A DNA stretch of 64,000 nucleotides from Marinobacter maroccanus. Its GTDB lineage: Bacteria > Pseudomonadota > Gammaproteobacteria > Pseudomonadales > Oleiphilaceae. A program made the position numbers and the translations under genes. The stretch is from assembly GCF_002933275.1 (NCBI RefSeq), contig NZ_PSSX01000018.1, forward strand, positions 16,392 through 80,391, written 5' to 3'. Of the stretch, positions 52,601 to 61,319 are shown in pieces; position 1 is the stretch's first letter; every line of letters starts with the position of its first letter. A model generated the notes under the pieces. The model was given only the letters and a program-made list of their open reading frames with translations, did not search any database and had not been told where the DNA came from.

Positions 52601-53566
52601 ATGCGCCCTGCTGAATTTGAAGACGAACAGATCATCGAGGCGGCCAAGCGGCTTTTGAGTGCCGGTCGGCGTGTTACAGGCTTTGCATTGAGAAAAGAAA
52701 TTGGGGGTGGCAACCCGACGAGACTGGTGAGGGTCTGGGAGGATTACCGTCAGAGTCAGGAAGTTGTTGAGAGCGAACCGGTGCAGGATCTGCCTGTTGA
52801 GGTTGAGGAAGCCTTGTCAGAGATGACCAGCACCTTCCTGGAGCAAGTCAGAACGCTGGCGCTCAATCTGAACAACCGTGCGGTTAAGACGGCTGAGCGG
52901 CGAGTGGCTGACGTAATGAAATCGGCCAAAGAGCAACAACAAAGCGCAGAGGCGGAACTGATCGATGCCACAACCGCCTTTGATGAGATGGAAGAGCAGT
53001 TGCGGAGCCTTCAGGAATCACTAGAAGCCACCAGAAAGGAGCTTCAATCAACCAACGATGACCGCAAGGAACTCAGCAACAAACTGGTAAAGTTTGAGAA
53101 AGACCTGGCCATCGCGGAACAAAAACTGAACAAAGAACAAGAGAAGAATAGCGACCTGAAGGACGAAGTTGCAGGGCTCAAAAAATCCAATGAGAGCTTA
53201 GAGAGCGACAAATCAGACCTTCGGAAGCAGCGGGATGGCTGGGCAACGCTTGTGGAAACCCGGGACGCTGAAGTCTCCACCTTAAGCCAGAAGTTGTCAG
53301 AGGCGCAGGGATTGTTGCGAGAGCTTGAGGCCGAAAAGAAGGCGATCACGGCGCAATCGGAAGAGCGAAAGAAAGAGCGTGATGAGGCTCGCTCCGCCCA
53401 GAAGAGTGCTGAAACAAAAGTCACGCAACTTGAAACCCAGTTGGAAGCGAGCCAACGACGGAATGACGAATTAAAGGCCGAGATCCGGGAACCTGAAACA
53501 CCAGGGAAGGACTCTCAAGCCCAAGAAAGGAGCTCAGATTCAAGGAAAAAAGGAGGAAATTCGTGA
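52601..53566 (+). CDS. kfrA: KfrA-like coiled-coil DNA-binding protein
   Basis: The 321 aa product from ATG 52601 (GAGG 5 nt upstream) has the KfrA N-terminal DNA-binding domain (DEQIIEAAKRLLSAGRRVTG; GGNPTRLVRVWEDYRQSQ). A long coiled coil follows from about residue 90 to 310. KfrA proteins bind their own promoter and help plasmid segregation by forming filaments. It overlaps the exported nuclease gene by 4 bp. Confidence 0.87.
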   Translation: MRPAEFEDEQIIEAAKRLLSAGRRVTGFALRKEIGGGNPTRLVRVWEDYRQSQEVVESEPVQDLPVEVEEALSEMTSTFLEQVRTLALNLNNRAVKTAERRVADVMKSAKEQQQSAEAELIDATTAFDEMEEQLRSLQESLEATRKELQSTNDDRKELSNKLVKFEKDLAIAEQKLNKEQEKNSDLKDEVAGLKKSNESLESDKSDLRKQRDGWATLVETRDAEVSTLSQKLSEAQGLLRELEAEKKAITAQSEERKKERDEARSAQKSAETKVTQLETQLEASQRRNDELKAEIREPETPGKDSQAQERSSDSRKKGGNS

Positions 53567-54274
53567 TTGGGCGCCGGCCGCTATGGTTACTGATCTTAGT
53601 TTTATCGGCTTTGCCCTTGATCGGGGCAGCCGATGTAATCAAAAGGTCCGGCTCAGGCATCTGTCATGGTCCGGAAAGCCCGTGGTACGACGCTGTGAAA
53701 AACTACGTCGGGTTCACCGATCTCCAATCGTGTACGCAGTCAGGTGGTCGACTGCCGAAGGGAACCACCGCCACTCAGGAGCACATCAACGCCCAAGTCT
53801 ACAGTCGTGCTCACTATGGAAATGGATGGTGCAGATGATGACGGGGATTGTCAAAATACACGGCACGAATTGCTCGCAGAGAGATCCACAACCCCGGTTC
53901 GTTTTAAGGATGGATCTGAATGCATTGTCGTTTTCGGGCGCTGGATCAGCCCGTTCACCAACCAGGTGATTCAGGATGCTCGCCAGCTGGATGCCGACCA
54001 CATCGTCCCACTTTCGTGGAGTTGGCCGCGAGGAGCGGCGGGTTGGTCAGATCGAAAACGCGAGCAATTTGCCAATGATCCATCGAATGTGCTGATCGTC
54101 GAATCGAGTTTGAATCGTTCCAAATCCGACAAGGGGCCCGATCAGTGGCTGCCCCCAGAGGGAAGATGCGGTTATACAGCCCGATTCGCGCGGATTGTAG
54201 CTAAATACCGATTGCAGCCAAGGCCTAATGAGTACACGCGAATTAAAGAAATACTCGCCAATTGCAGAAGCTAA
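53563..54274 (+). pseudogene. Exported HNH (GmrSD C-terminal/DUF1524-like) nuclease, split by a frameshift
   Basis: Frame 1 (GTG 53563 to 53838) gives a signal peptide (RPLWLLILVLSALPLIGAAD) and the N-terminal nuclease region up to YSRAHYGNGW. It then meets stops. The fold continues in another frame with DDDGDCQNTRHELL, FGRWISPFTNQVI and the HNH core LDADHIVPLSWSWPRGA plus NRSKSDKGPDQWLPP, ending at 54274. One extra base near 53829-53831 (TGG-TGCA-GATGATGAC) would account for the break. The catalytic His and Asn are intact. It may be a pseudogene, a sequencing error or a programmed shift. Confidence 0.75.
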
Positions 54275-54283
54275 TACGATGAC

Positions 54284-54643
54284 TTAGACATTCCTCTCAA
54301 GCCAGGCGTCAACATCGGCCCTCTGGTCAATGGCGGCGCCGAAATGTCTATTGAGCCAATTCGGAGTTATCGCATAAATGAGCAACCAACGTGAAGGAAC
54401 ATGAGAGACGGAGCGTGCCAGGATAAAGTTCTCGTTTCGTTCCAATGTTTGTAACTCATAGACCTTCTGGCGAACGCCCTCGGGATAGTTCGCGTGGTAA
54501 AATTGGAGTTCGAATTTCCGAGCACCTTTCGGTTTGATCTCATCCACACGTATTGGGGAGTAAGATTTGATGTCGGCCCCGAACTCGTCCCCGATTATTT
54601 CAGCGGCGTACCACCGAGTCTGCTGTAGCGCGAAGCTATCCAT
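54284..54643 (-). CDS. Hypothetical protein of the par operon
   Basis: The 119 aa product MDSFALQQTRWYAAEIIGDE is soluble, and no family is recognised. The start overlaps the upstream gene's stop by 8 bp, so it is the last gene of the parA-parB operon. It is convergent with the nuclease gene. Confidence 0.55.
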   Translation of the reverse strand: MDSFALQQTRWYAAEIIGDEFGADIKSYSPIRVDEIKPKGARKFELQFYHANYPEGVRQKVYELQTLERNENFILARSVSHVPSRWLLIYAITPNWLNRHFGAAIDQRADVDAWLERNV

Positions 54644-55244
54644 CAGCCTGCCTAATGCTCTGCAGCTCATCAATGAATTTTTCCACCCGGTCCGCGTCAT
54701 CGTTATTCAGAACCGCGAAAACAGGTCGTTTTTGGGCGCCCTCTTTCACCGCTGCGCTGGCAAATTCGTGCTCGTAATCTTTTACCTGCTTTGCAATGGC
54801 TTTAGGGATTTGTACCGTGATCGTCTCCAGATCCGGGGCATCCTCAAGGATGCCGAGGAATAAAGCCTTTTCTTTCGCTTTGGTGACACCGATGTTTACC
54901 TGTTGACGTGACATGCCAAGCAGGCGTCCAACCTGAGACATGGTGTAGCCGTCCACGAGAACCAGGGACAGCGCCATGAACACCCAGTATTTGATGAAGC
55001 GGAACTCTGTGGTGATCGAGACCAGCTGCAGCTGAGTAAACATGGGCTGTTCGGTGGGTGCCACGGCGTGCTTAAACAAGTCTACCAGAACTCGATATTC
55101 TTTCTCGGCATTCGGAGCGTCGCGTTGAAACACGTCCAATGTCGGTGTTCCTTCCACCAGAACCTGGTACGCACGGTCCTTGATTTCTTGTGAAGGTTTG
55201 ACGGCTCTCACAGCCTTCGCGAAAGACTGAGGATGAACATTCAT
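54636..55244 (-). CDS. Plasmid protein with a helix-turn-helix, par operon
   Basis: The 202 aa product has a clear HTH in DGYTMSQVGRLLGMSRQQVN near residues 97-116, and a C-terminal charged segment (ETITVQIPKAIAKQVKDYEH). It may regulate the par or replication genes. It is coupled to neighbours on both sides by 4-8 bp overlaps. Confidence 0.6.
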   Translation of the reverse strand: MNVHPQSFAKAVRAVKPSQEIKDRAYQVLVEGTPTLDVFQRDAPNAEKEYRVLVDLFKHAVAPTEQPMFTQLQLVSITTEFRFIKYWVFMALSLVLVDGYTMSQVGRLLGMSRQQVNIGVTKAKEKALFLGILEDAPDLETITVQIPKAIAKQVKDYEHEFASAAVKEGAQKRPVFAVLNNDDADRVEKFIDELQSIRQADG

Positions 55245-55654
55245 TCGCTCAACCCCGCATAGGTTTGCACGGCGGCGCGCTGTGATTGTGACAGCGGGAT
55301 AGAACTCATGAACTCGGTGAAAGCCTGTTCGTCGGACAATTCTTGTCTTTCCGAGCGCCAGGTTTTCCAGGTGGCGATAGCCTGGTCATCGTCAGTCGGC
55401 TCAAATCCGTTTTCCAGCGCAAGGTCCAATGCAGCAGCGTAAGCCCATTTGGGAACGATGCGAGTACCGTCTGCCCAGGATCTGAGGTGCTTACCTTTCA
55501 GGTTGTCCCTCTCTGCGCCGTAACGGACCCGGCCTACATCGAGAACCCGTTGGGCAGTGACGTCATGGCTTTCTTGGGGGCCAAAGACGGCCAGGACGTG
55601 GGCGAAGAAGACACGGCCGTCCCCTACCCTTTGCTTCCTGTTGTCATCGTTCAT
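55241..55654 (-). CDS. Hypothetical protein, par operon
   Basis: The 137 aa product MNDDNRKQRVGDGRVFFAHV is soluble, with LKGKHLRSWADGTRIVPKWA suggesting a small DNA-associated domain. No family recognised. It overlaps parB by 4 bp and the HTH gene by 4 bp. Confidence 0.55.
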   Translation of the reverse strand: MNDDNRKQRVGDGRVFFAHVLAVFGPQESHDVTAQRVLDVGRVRYGAERDNLKGKHLRSWADGTRIVPKWAYAAALDLALENGFEPTDDDQAIATWKTWRSERQELSDEQAFTEFMSSIPLSQSQRAAVQTYAGLSE

Positions 55655-56604
55655 AATTTACCGCCAAACAGCGCTTCACCAATCTTTTCCCAGTCTTTTT
55701 TCCAGCTTTTCGGGACTTTGAACCGCATGGCGTTGCCTTTCCCATCTTCAATTTCCAGGACACCCTGCTCCGCCACGTTCACTCTTTTGGCAGAAAACGT
55801 CGGCGGCTTCGGTGGTTGAGGATCGGGCTCCTTCTTTGCAGGCTTGGGGCCTGGTACTTCTGCGCCCTCCTTGAGGGCTTTCACGCGAGCTGCGTATTTC
55901 TTTTCAGAACCCGAGGAAACCTGGCCGGCTTCGAGAATTTTCTGAACCTCGGCTGCTGCGTAGTCCTGATCGAGTTTCCAAAGCTCCACCAGGCTCCCAA
56001 GCGTGTTCAAGTTAGTGAGCGCTTCCGCGCGGACAAGATTCTGAATTTCCTCGGGACCGTTGAAGATTTTCAGTCGCTTGCTCAGATCGGTCTTCGAGAG
56101 GTCCAGGTCTTCGGCGGCCTCCCCCTGTTTCTTGCCGGACAATTCCACGTAGCGTGCACAGGCTTTGATGTCTTCCCAAGGGGTTAGGGGCCTGCGATCG
56201 TCATTGTCCGATTTCTGCTTACGAAGAATTTCAGCCTGTTCTGGAGCCGTCAGTTCTTCCGGCTCGAATTCGTAAATAATCGCATCAATGTACTCCCAGC
56301 CTGCCTCTTGCGCTGCCTTCCAACGATTCTCACCATTACGGATCTTGTATTGGTTGGTTCCAGTCATCACGACGGTAATTGGCGTATGCTGACCATCCTG
56401 TTGAAGCTTGCGCGCCAAAGACTTGATGAACTCCGGGTCGAACGTTTCCCGCGGTTGATTCGGATCCGGGCGGATTGATGAGATCAGAACCCGGCAAAGT
56501 TCGCCTGTTGCTGCAGTAACAACGGGTTTACTGGCTACCTTTGCTTCTGTGTTTTCTTTTTTGGCCCCGCCCAGTGCAGCTTTCAAACCTGCTTTCTTGT
56601 TCAT
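55651..56604 (-). CDS. parB: ParB, plasmid partition DNA-binding protein
   Basis: The 317 aa product has the ParB/Srx N-terminal domain (ISSIRPDPNQPRETFDPEFI; GENRWKAAQEAGWEYID, a variant of GERRWRA) and an HTH (GEAAEDLDLSKTDLSKRLKI). ParB loads on parS centromere sites and clamps DNA using CTP. It overlaps parA by 4 bp. The six GTTTCCGGNCGGAAAC palindromes upstream of parA are candidate parS or operator sites. Confidence 0.92.
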   Translation of the reverse strand: MNKKAGLKAALGGAKKENTEAKVASKPVVTAATGELCRVLISSIRPDPNQPRETFDPEFIKSLARKLQQDGQHTPITVVMTGTNQYKIRNGENRWKAAQEAGWEYIDAIIYEFEPEELTAPEQAEILRKQKSDNDDRRPLTPWEDIKACARYVELSGKKQGEAAEDLDLSKTDLSKRLKIFNGPEEIQNLVRAEALTNLNTLGSLVELWKLDQDYAAAEVQKILEAGQVSSGSEKKYAARVKALKEGAEVPGPKPAKKEPDPQPPKPPTFSAKRVNVAEQGVLEIEDGKGNAMRFKVPKSWKKDWEKIGEALFGGKL

Positions 56605-57317
56605 GCCCTACCCTCATCCAGGTCCCTCAGAACCTCGTCGGCCAAGTCTCGGATGTCATTTGCGGATTCTGAGCGTTTGGCGTAGTCCACGATGCCCTGC
56701 CCGTAGGCGTGAGCCTTTTTAAATTCCTCGGAGCGCCTAATGGTGGTTTTGAACACGGGATACGGGTAATCCTCACCGAATAATTCTAGTGCCATCCGGG
56801 TTAAATCTTCATTGGCGCGGGTGCTGGTCAGGAGAACCCGAAAAAATGGAGCGCCATCACGGAAACCCTGAATCTTGCTGAGGGACTCTACGCAGACTTC
56901 TGTAGCCCGAAAGTCGGCAGGTGCCGGCTGAAGAGGAACAATGACGTAATCGGCCATAGCCATGACAGCACTGTTGATCTTGCTGGCTTTCCCGTCCTCT
57001 TCATCATCCATATCGACAATGATTCCGGCGGTGTCGATCAGAATGATGTCGTTGGATCCTTCATAGGCTTTGATGTTGACCTTGATCATTGGGTCATACA
57101 TGCCGACCACCGGGACCTTGGCATCGTCACCGGCCAGGGTTTGCCAGTGAACACAGCCGCCTTCTTTCTCAGTGTCAGCGATGACCGTTGCATAGCCTCG
57201 GTTCACGAATTCACAGGCCAGGTTGATTGTGGTGTTGGTCTTGCCGACGCCACCTTTACGATTGATTACCGCAATTTTGATGGGGCGTTTAAGCTTGGGG
57301 GCAAAGGGCTTCGCCAT
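56601..57317 (-). CDS. parA: ParA, Walker-type partition ATPase
   Basis: The 238 aa product has the deviant Walker A KGGVGKT at 21-27 (NRKGGVGKTNTTINLA), motif A' IILIDTAG and IVPLQPAPADFRATE. The short form, without an N-terminal HTH, is like type Ib ParA, in which ParB acts as the repressor. It partitions the plasmid on the nucleoid. First gene of the par operon. Confidence 0.94.
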   Translation of the reverse strand: MAKPFAPKLKRPIKIAVINRKGGVGKTNTTINLACEFVNRGYATVIADTEKEGGCVHWQTLAGDDAKVPVVGMYDPMIKVNIKAYEGSNDIILIDTAGIIVDMDDEEDGKASKINSAVMAMADYVIVPLQPAPADFRATEVCVESLSKIQGFRDGAPFFRVLLTSTRANEDLTRMALELFGEDYPYPVFKTTIRRSEEFKKAHAYGQGIVDYAKRSESANDIRDLADEVLRDLDEGRA

Positions 57318-57439
57318 TGGGTAGGTCCTTCATTTAGGTCGCCACGAAAACCGGCGAACGTGAGTAATGCCTCATCCTACCGGTTTGTTTGTCAAACTTT
57401 CAATAAAAAACTTTGACTCCATACAATTAGTCTTATCTA

Positions 57440-57458
57440 ATATAAAATTATATGCAAA
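57440..57458. promoter_or_regulatory. AT-rich operator-like motif, copy E (between parA and 57.47 kb gene)
   Basis: TATAAAATTATATGCAAAT shares TTATATG-AA with the other AT-rich copies. It is a weaker match and might only be a -10 region, so treat it as tentative. Confidence 0.25.
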
Positions 57459-57472
57459 TGGAGAATTCTCGC

Positions 57473-57676
57473 ATGGAGCTGGTGGTGCAAAACGGACTCT
57501 GGTGTGTCGCTTTTTATGGTGATATTGGACAAAGGTTCAAAGAAAATCTTGGGTCGAACGTTGTTCCCCTGCCTCTGGAGTCATCGGTTCCGAGAACGGA
57601 AGCTCTGACGCATCTGGAGAAGCATATACATACTTTGAGCTTGGATAATTTGTTTCCGGGCGGAAACTCTGCCTAA
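57473..57676 (+). CDS. Small hypothetical protein
   Basis: The 67 aa product from ATG 57473 (GGAGAA 8-9 nt upstream) reads MELVVQNGLWCVAFYGDIGQ at the N-terminus, soluble, unrecognised. The palindrome GTTTCCGGGCGGAAAC lies within its last codons. It is divergent from parA. Confidence 0.45.
   Translation: MELVVQNGLWCVAFYGDIGQRFKENLGSNVVPLPLESSVPRTEALTHLEKHIHTLSLDNLFPGGNSA
57652..57667. repeat. Palindrome GTTTCCGGNCGGAAAC, copy 1
   Basis: GTTTCCGGGCGGAAAC, inside the 3' end of the small gene and 70 bp upstream of the -35 at 57738. Confidence 0.75.
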
Positions 57677-57737
57677 GAGTGTGGTCGTGTTTGTCGTTAA
57701 CTCGCCGTTAATTGTCTTTTAAAGGTATACAGAGAGA

Positions 57738-57766
57738 TTGACATAAGGCGGCGGGCTAGTTATCTT
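57738..57766 (+). promoter_or_regulatory. Sigma70 promoter of the 57.8 kb operon
   Basis: TTGACA, 17 bp, TATCTT. The stretch just upstream of the -35 (about 57719-57737) closely matches that of the 61.4 kb promoter. Confidence 0.65.
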
Positions 57767-57810
57767 TGAAGCGTAGTCAAATTGGTTTACCGCAACGCGA
57801 GGTAAGTAAG

Positions 57811-57960
57811 ATGGAGAAGGTAAAAAGAGGTCAGACGGTTCGACTGGGTCGAGTGTTGGCCAAGGTCAAGCGGGTGCACAAAAATACCCTGGTCATCGAG
57901 ACGCGAGGTGGTCGCTTGAGAGTGGCCCGGGAAGACGTTGATATGGCATGGGGGGCTTGA
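57811..57960 (+). CDS. Small basic beta-type protein
   Basis: The 49 aa product MEKVKRGQTVRLGRVLAKVK from ATG 57811 (GAGG-type site about 9 nt upstream) is Arg/Lys-rich with strands like a small KOW or SH3-type nucleic-acid-binding domain (TLVIETRGGRLRV). Function unknown. It starts the operon and is 5 bp from the next gene. Confidence 0.5.
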   Translation: MEKVKRGQTVRLGRVLAKVKRVHKNTLVIETRGGRLRVAREDVDMAWGA

Positions 57961-57965
57961 TTGTG

Positions 57966-58325
57966 ATGGCTGAAACTATGGTAAGCCCGTATCAGCGCCG
58001 ATTAGTGCTCATTGAGACCATGGGCAACTTGGATGAGGAAAAGCGACGCCTGAAAGCCCGAATTCCAGGATCCTCTGGTGAAGCTAAGCAAAAGATAGGG
58101 AGTGAGATCGAAGAGCTTCAGAAGCAACGGGAAGCGGCACGGCTTAAACTGGCAGAGCTGAACCAGCTCATTAAGGCCAGTAAAGCAGTGCGTCATCGTG
58201 GTGCTGCCGAAGTGACGGTTTCGCAGGTGTTTGTAGAGCTTGCTAGGAGGCATCTTGAAACAGAAGACTTCGAGTATCTCTACCAGCAGGCGTTGCAGGC
58301 GGCAAGTTGCGCGAACGATCTTTGA
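57966..58325 (+). CDS. Hypothetical coiled-coil protein
   Basis: The 119 aa product MAETMVSPYQRRLVLIETMG is helical with heptad-like repeats (EIEELQKQREAARLKLAELN). The start at 57966 avoids a long overlap with the previous gene. Unknown family. Confidence 0.5.
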   Translation: MAETMVSPYQRRLVLIETMGNLDEEKRRLKARIPGSSGEAKQKIGSEIEELQKQREAARLKLAELNQLIKASKAVRHRGAAEVTVSQVFVELARRHLETEDFEYLYQQALQAASCANDL

Positions 58326-58351
58326 ATCGCCTCTCAATCAAGGAGGATGCT

Positions 58352-58573
58352 ATGGGACAGTCACAGAAACCTTTTGATCGGAGTGCCTGGGTCGGAATAG
58401 GCGTTATCCTGCTCATCGTTTTCAACGCCTTAATTCTCAATTTGATCTTTGCTCCACGTTTTGAGCTGGTGGCGCAGGCGTTGATGTTTGGGTTTGGAAG
58501 TGTGTTTCTCACACTGATCGACGTTTTGATATTAAGAAACGTCATTCGAAAAAGATCCAAGAGAATCATTTGA
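58352..58573 (+). CDS. Small membrane protein
   Basis: The 73 aa product MGQSQKPFDRSAWVGIGVIL from ATG 58352 (AAGGAGG 6 nt upstream) has two membrane helices (WVGIGVILLIVFNALILNLI; ALMFGFGSVFLTLIDVLIL) and a basic tail (RNVIRKRSKRII). Unknown function. Confidence 0.6.
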   Translation: MGQSQKPFDRSAWVGIGVILLIVFNALILNLIFAPRFELVAQALMFGFGSVFLTLIDVLILRNVIRKRSKRII

Positions 58574-58599
58574 AAGAGTGGTGTGCCTCGGATCATGGT

Positions 58600-58615
58600 G
58601 TTTCCGGCCGGAAAC
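58600..58615. repeat. Palindrome GTTTCCGGNCGGAAAC, copy 2
   Basis: GTTTCCGGCCGGAAAC, a perfect 16 bp palindrome between two genes, 36 bp before the start at 58651. Confidence 0.8.
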
Positions 58616-58650
58616 GCGATAGCAAAGGCCTAAGGAAGGGTTGAGTAATC

Positions 58651-59004
58651 ATGAAAACAATGCAGTGGCTGGCTAGAGCTCGATTTTTGCGTTTTGCGGC
58701 GCTGACACTTTCCAGTCATGAGGAAGGCGTCTTATCACTGACCGATGCCGCCCGATTAATTGAATCCCATGGAGACGGGATGGCTGAGGCGTTTGGTGCA
58801 GTTGAGCAATTCGACCTGGTGAAAGTGGTGGACGAGACACGAGCGGACATCAAACAGTTCATTGAATCGCAGCACGGAGCTGTTGATGTCCAGTGGCTGA
58901 TAATGAACGAACGCACCGTGATCACGTTTCATCACCTCATGAACGAATTACCAAAACTGAAAAGCTTCCGGTTTCGAAGGATCCAGAAAGCGATTGCAGG
59001 CTAA
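58651..59004 (+). CDS. Hypothetical protein
   Basis: The 117 aa product MKTMQWLARARFLRFAALTL is soluble and mostly helical, with FHHLMNELPKLKSFRFRRIQ near the end. Unrecognised. GGAAGGGTTG lies upstream. Confidence 0.5.
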   Translation: MKTMQWLARARFLRFAALTLSSHEEGVLSLTDAARLIESHGDGMAEAFGAVEQFDLVKVVDETRADIKQFIESQHGAVDVQWLIMNERTVITFHHLMNELPKLKSFRFRRIQKAIAG

Positions 59005-59140
59005 GTGCGCTGCCCTACCCTCTCAGCTGGAGTTATCCAAAGATTCAGTGGATATGACGGTGGAAATAATGCCTAGTGTGCTGTTTTTATTCGTGAACTA
59101 GAAAGTAGTCAAAAAATAATCAATCAGAGGAAAGGACTCC

Positions 59141-60304
59141 ATGCGGCACCTTCGGATACTCATACTTGCCCTCGCCACTTTGACGGTGGTTGGCTGCACC
59201 GGTGAGGCAGAATCTACACAGCCAAATACGCCAACACCAGACGTTTCGAAAGAGGCGACAAGCACGACGGTCGAATCTCGTCCGGGCGAACCTGTTCAGG
59301 GAATGGTTCGAAACGTTGAATTCACAATGGATCAAGCGTTATTCCAGGGTGGAACTTTGGAGATTCGTAAGGGCTCGGATTTCTTTGCCGATCTTTCTGT
59401 CGAGATTGTGCTGTTCGACGATGATCCAGCGGGAAAAGCATTCAGATTTCCCTCAGATGAGCCCAATCTATCCCCTCACCTGCGACTGAGCCGGAAAGTA
59501 GAAGGCCAGGGAGTTCCAGACACGCAAACCTTAATGAGCGATTACCACCTCGATCTGTTTTTTGGTGAGGCTGAATCCTTGGGTATTCCCTTCGCAATGA
59601 AGTTGGACGTTGCTCAGCACCAGACACAGCTTTTTGGAACCGGTTTTGCCACGTTTGGAGACATCAAGGTAATTGATGGAGAGCTTGATACTCGGTACCA
59701 AAGCCTGGATACGTTGACGCTACTGGCTGAAAGGTATGCAGAGCAAAAGGATGCGTTTGCGAATGTAGAAAATACCTTCGGTACCACGCTTTACACTAAC
59801 GGCAACGCCAGTCCTGCAACCGCTTTTGTAGGCCTAGAGGTAAGTGACCGTGAAGGCAAACTGGCACTAATGAAGCTGCAGTTTCGCATGGAGCAAAGCG
59901 GGTGGGTAGTTGCTAACGAGTTGTCACCGGATCAAATCCATGAAGCACACGCGGTATTGGATAGCTTCGAAGGTGATCGGCGAACGGTCGAGGGTAACAA
60001 AGCACGCTTGGTGGCCGGCAGCCGTTTTGAAATGGAGCTTCAAGAGCAGGCTTTAATTAAAAATGTTCGTGGTACCTCGGTGAACTGCTATCTGTCAGAG
60101 GCGGCAAATAAGGCCAGTTGTCGGACGGCAGCTACTGTCTTAGAAAACGGATCTAACGATTGCTTTCGACGGTTTTATCTTCTGACGCACAACGGATCGG
60201 AGTGGCTATTCGAAGGCAACCTTAAGCAAAGCCAGAAAGTGGATTACAAGACCGGTGAAATTGTGGAAGGCAGGCCCCCTTCCAAGTATTCCTGCAGTGC
60301 TTGA
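59141..60304 (+). CDS. Predicted lipoprotein
   Basis: The 387 aa product has a lipoprotein signal (MRHLRILILALATLTVVGCT, lipobox TVVGC). A Pro/Thr/Ser-rich linker (residues 20-55) and a large beta-rich domain with three late Cys (SVNCYLSE; KASCRTAA; NDCFRRFY) follow. No family recognised. AGAGGAAAGG lies 6-10 nt upstream. It is likely in the envelope, possibly outer-membrane anchored. Confidence 0.65.
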   Translation: MRHLRILILALATLTVVGCTGEAESTQPNTPTPDVSKEATSTTVESRPGEPVQGMVRNVEFTMDQALFQGGTLEIRKGSDFFADLSVEIVLFDDDPAGKAFRFPSDEPNLSPHLRLSRKVEGQGVPDTQTLMSDYHLDLFFGEAESLGIPFAMKLDVAQHQTQLFGTGFATFGDIKVIDGELDTRYQSLDTLTLLAERYAEQKDAFANVENTFGTTLYTNGNASPATAFVGLEVSDREGKLALMKLQFRMEQSGWVVANELSPDQIHEAHAVLDSFEGDRRTVEGNKARLVAGSRFEMELQEQALIKNVRGTSVNCYLSEAANKASCRTAATVLENGSNDCFRRFYLLTHNGSEWLFEGNLKQSQKVDYKTGEIVEGRPPSKYSCSA

Positions 60305-60368
60305 ATGGAATCTTTGGCCGATTGAGCCCAGGAACCATTAATAGACCTTTCTGATTGGAGCTCACAGG

Positions 60369-60455
60369 ATGATGGAGGCATTTGGACACATCGTTGTTGG
60401 CCTTGCACTGACTGTTGGTGGACTGTGGCTTGCGATTACTGCGTTTGCCGGGTGA
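60369..60455 (+). CDS. Possible 28-residue membrane peptide
   Basis: MMEAFGHIVVGLALTVGGLW plus LAITAFAG is a single hydrophobic helix. It has GGAG and ACAGG upstream of the ATG. The rest of the 475 bp gap between 60304 and 60780 holds only this and the SOS box. It is too short to be certain. Confidence 0.35.
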   Translation: MMEAFGHIVVGLALTVGGLWLAITAFAG

Positions 60456-60745
60456 GCCTTGCCAAACACAGATCCCAGAGTTGGCCTTCAGTTCCTGAAA
60501 TCGTGCGCACGTCTTCAACCGAAGTGAGTATTTACTATGCCCAAGATTAGCCGTAGAGAGTGGTAATTGATAGAAACCTCTACTGAAACAATGGGCAGCA
60601 TGAGGTCTGGTTTGGTCTCATTCTTAGGCGTCTGGCGTGGGACTACGGACCAAGCGCACTGATGAATTCATGCACCCAATCCAATAGACCGGACGTTGTT
60701 TCGGCTTGGTCCTCTTCTCAATACCTGCCTGTCGCTTCTCTGATA

Positions 60746-60765
60746 TACTGTATGAAAATACAGTT
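60746..60765. promoter_or_regulatory. LexA (SOS) box
   Basis: TACTGTATGAAAATACAGTT has the full CTGT-N8-ACAG core of a LexA site and lies 15 bp before the next gene. It overlaps a TATACT -10-like sequence, so LexA would block this promoter. Confidence 0.72.
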
Positions 60766-60779
60766 CTTGGACTTAAGTT

Positions 60780-61118
60780 TTGGAATTTCGTCGTCGTCAT
60801 AATTCGTATTTTGCGATGCTGAATGCCTTCGCCTCTCACGATCCCGTGGGTATTGTCACGGCAAACGATATTGAGGTTAGATCATGGCTCGGCATTGCTG
60901 ATCGTGATGTTCTTCGTCAGTTACCCAGTTTCTCGGTGGTGCTACTGGATATAACGGCGTGGCGTCGAATGATTTTGGAGCCCTATCAACGTCTGGGTCC
61001 TGGGATCTACATGGTTGGTGTGGTGATCGATAACGGGGTCATTGGTGCCATGGATAAAAGTAAGCCAGTGATCCGGATGGTTCGCAATAAAAAAGACCGA
61101 CTCGATCGGTCAAATTAG
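60780..61118 (+). CDS. Hypothetical SOS-controlled protein
   Basis: The 112 aa product starts with TTG, MEFRRRHNSYFAMLNAFASH, and no family is recognised. It is small and soluble with a beta-rich C-terminus (LGPGIYMVGVVIDNGVIGAM). A LexA box just upstream suggests induction by DNA damage, as for plasmid anti-SOS or UmuD-type genes, although no homology to them is visible. The start has no strong ribosome site. The 355 bp gap after it holds only repeats and the next promoter. Confidence 0.5.
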   Translation: MEFRRRHNSYFAMLNAFASHDPVGIVTANDIEVRSWLGIADRDVLRQLPSFSVVLLDITAWRRMILEPYQRLGPGIYMVGVVIDNGVIGAMDKSKPVIRMVRNKKDRLDRSN

Positions 61119-61319
61119 GCGCCCTGCCCTACCCTGGGCCTTGAAGAATGTAGATGGTGCCGGTGCCCCCGGCCTGGCTCACCACTAAGCAGGTGACGCA
61201 CCCGTGTCAGGCTCCACTGCAGCAAACGGGCTTCCTTGCCCACAAGGAATGCCCATTGTACACACGGAATCTCATGGCGGTATGTGATTTTGCCTAATCC
61301 AGGTGTAGGAAATCGACTT

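Noticed and set aside
57440..57458. Firm fifth copy of the AT-rich operator
   Set aside because: It shares only the TTATATG-AA core and may simply be a promoter -10 region, so it is listed at low confidence and not counted as solid.
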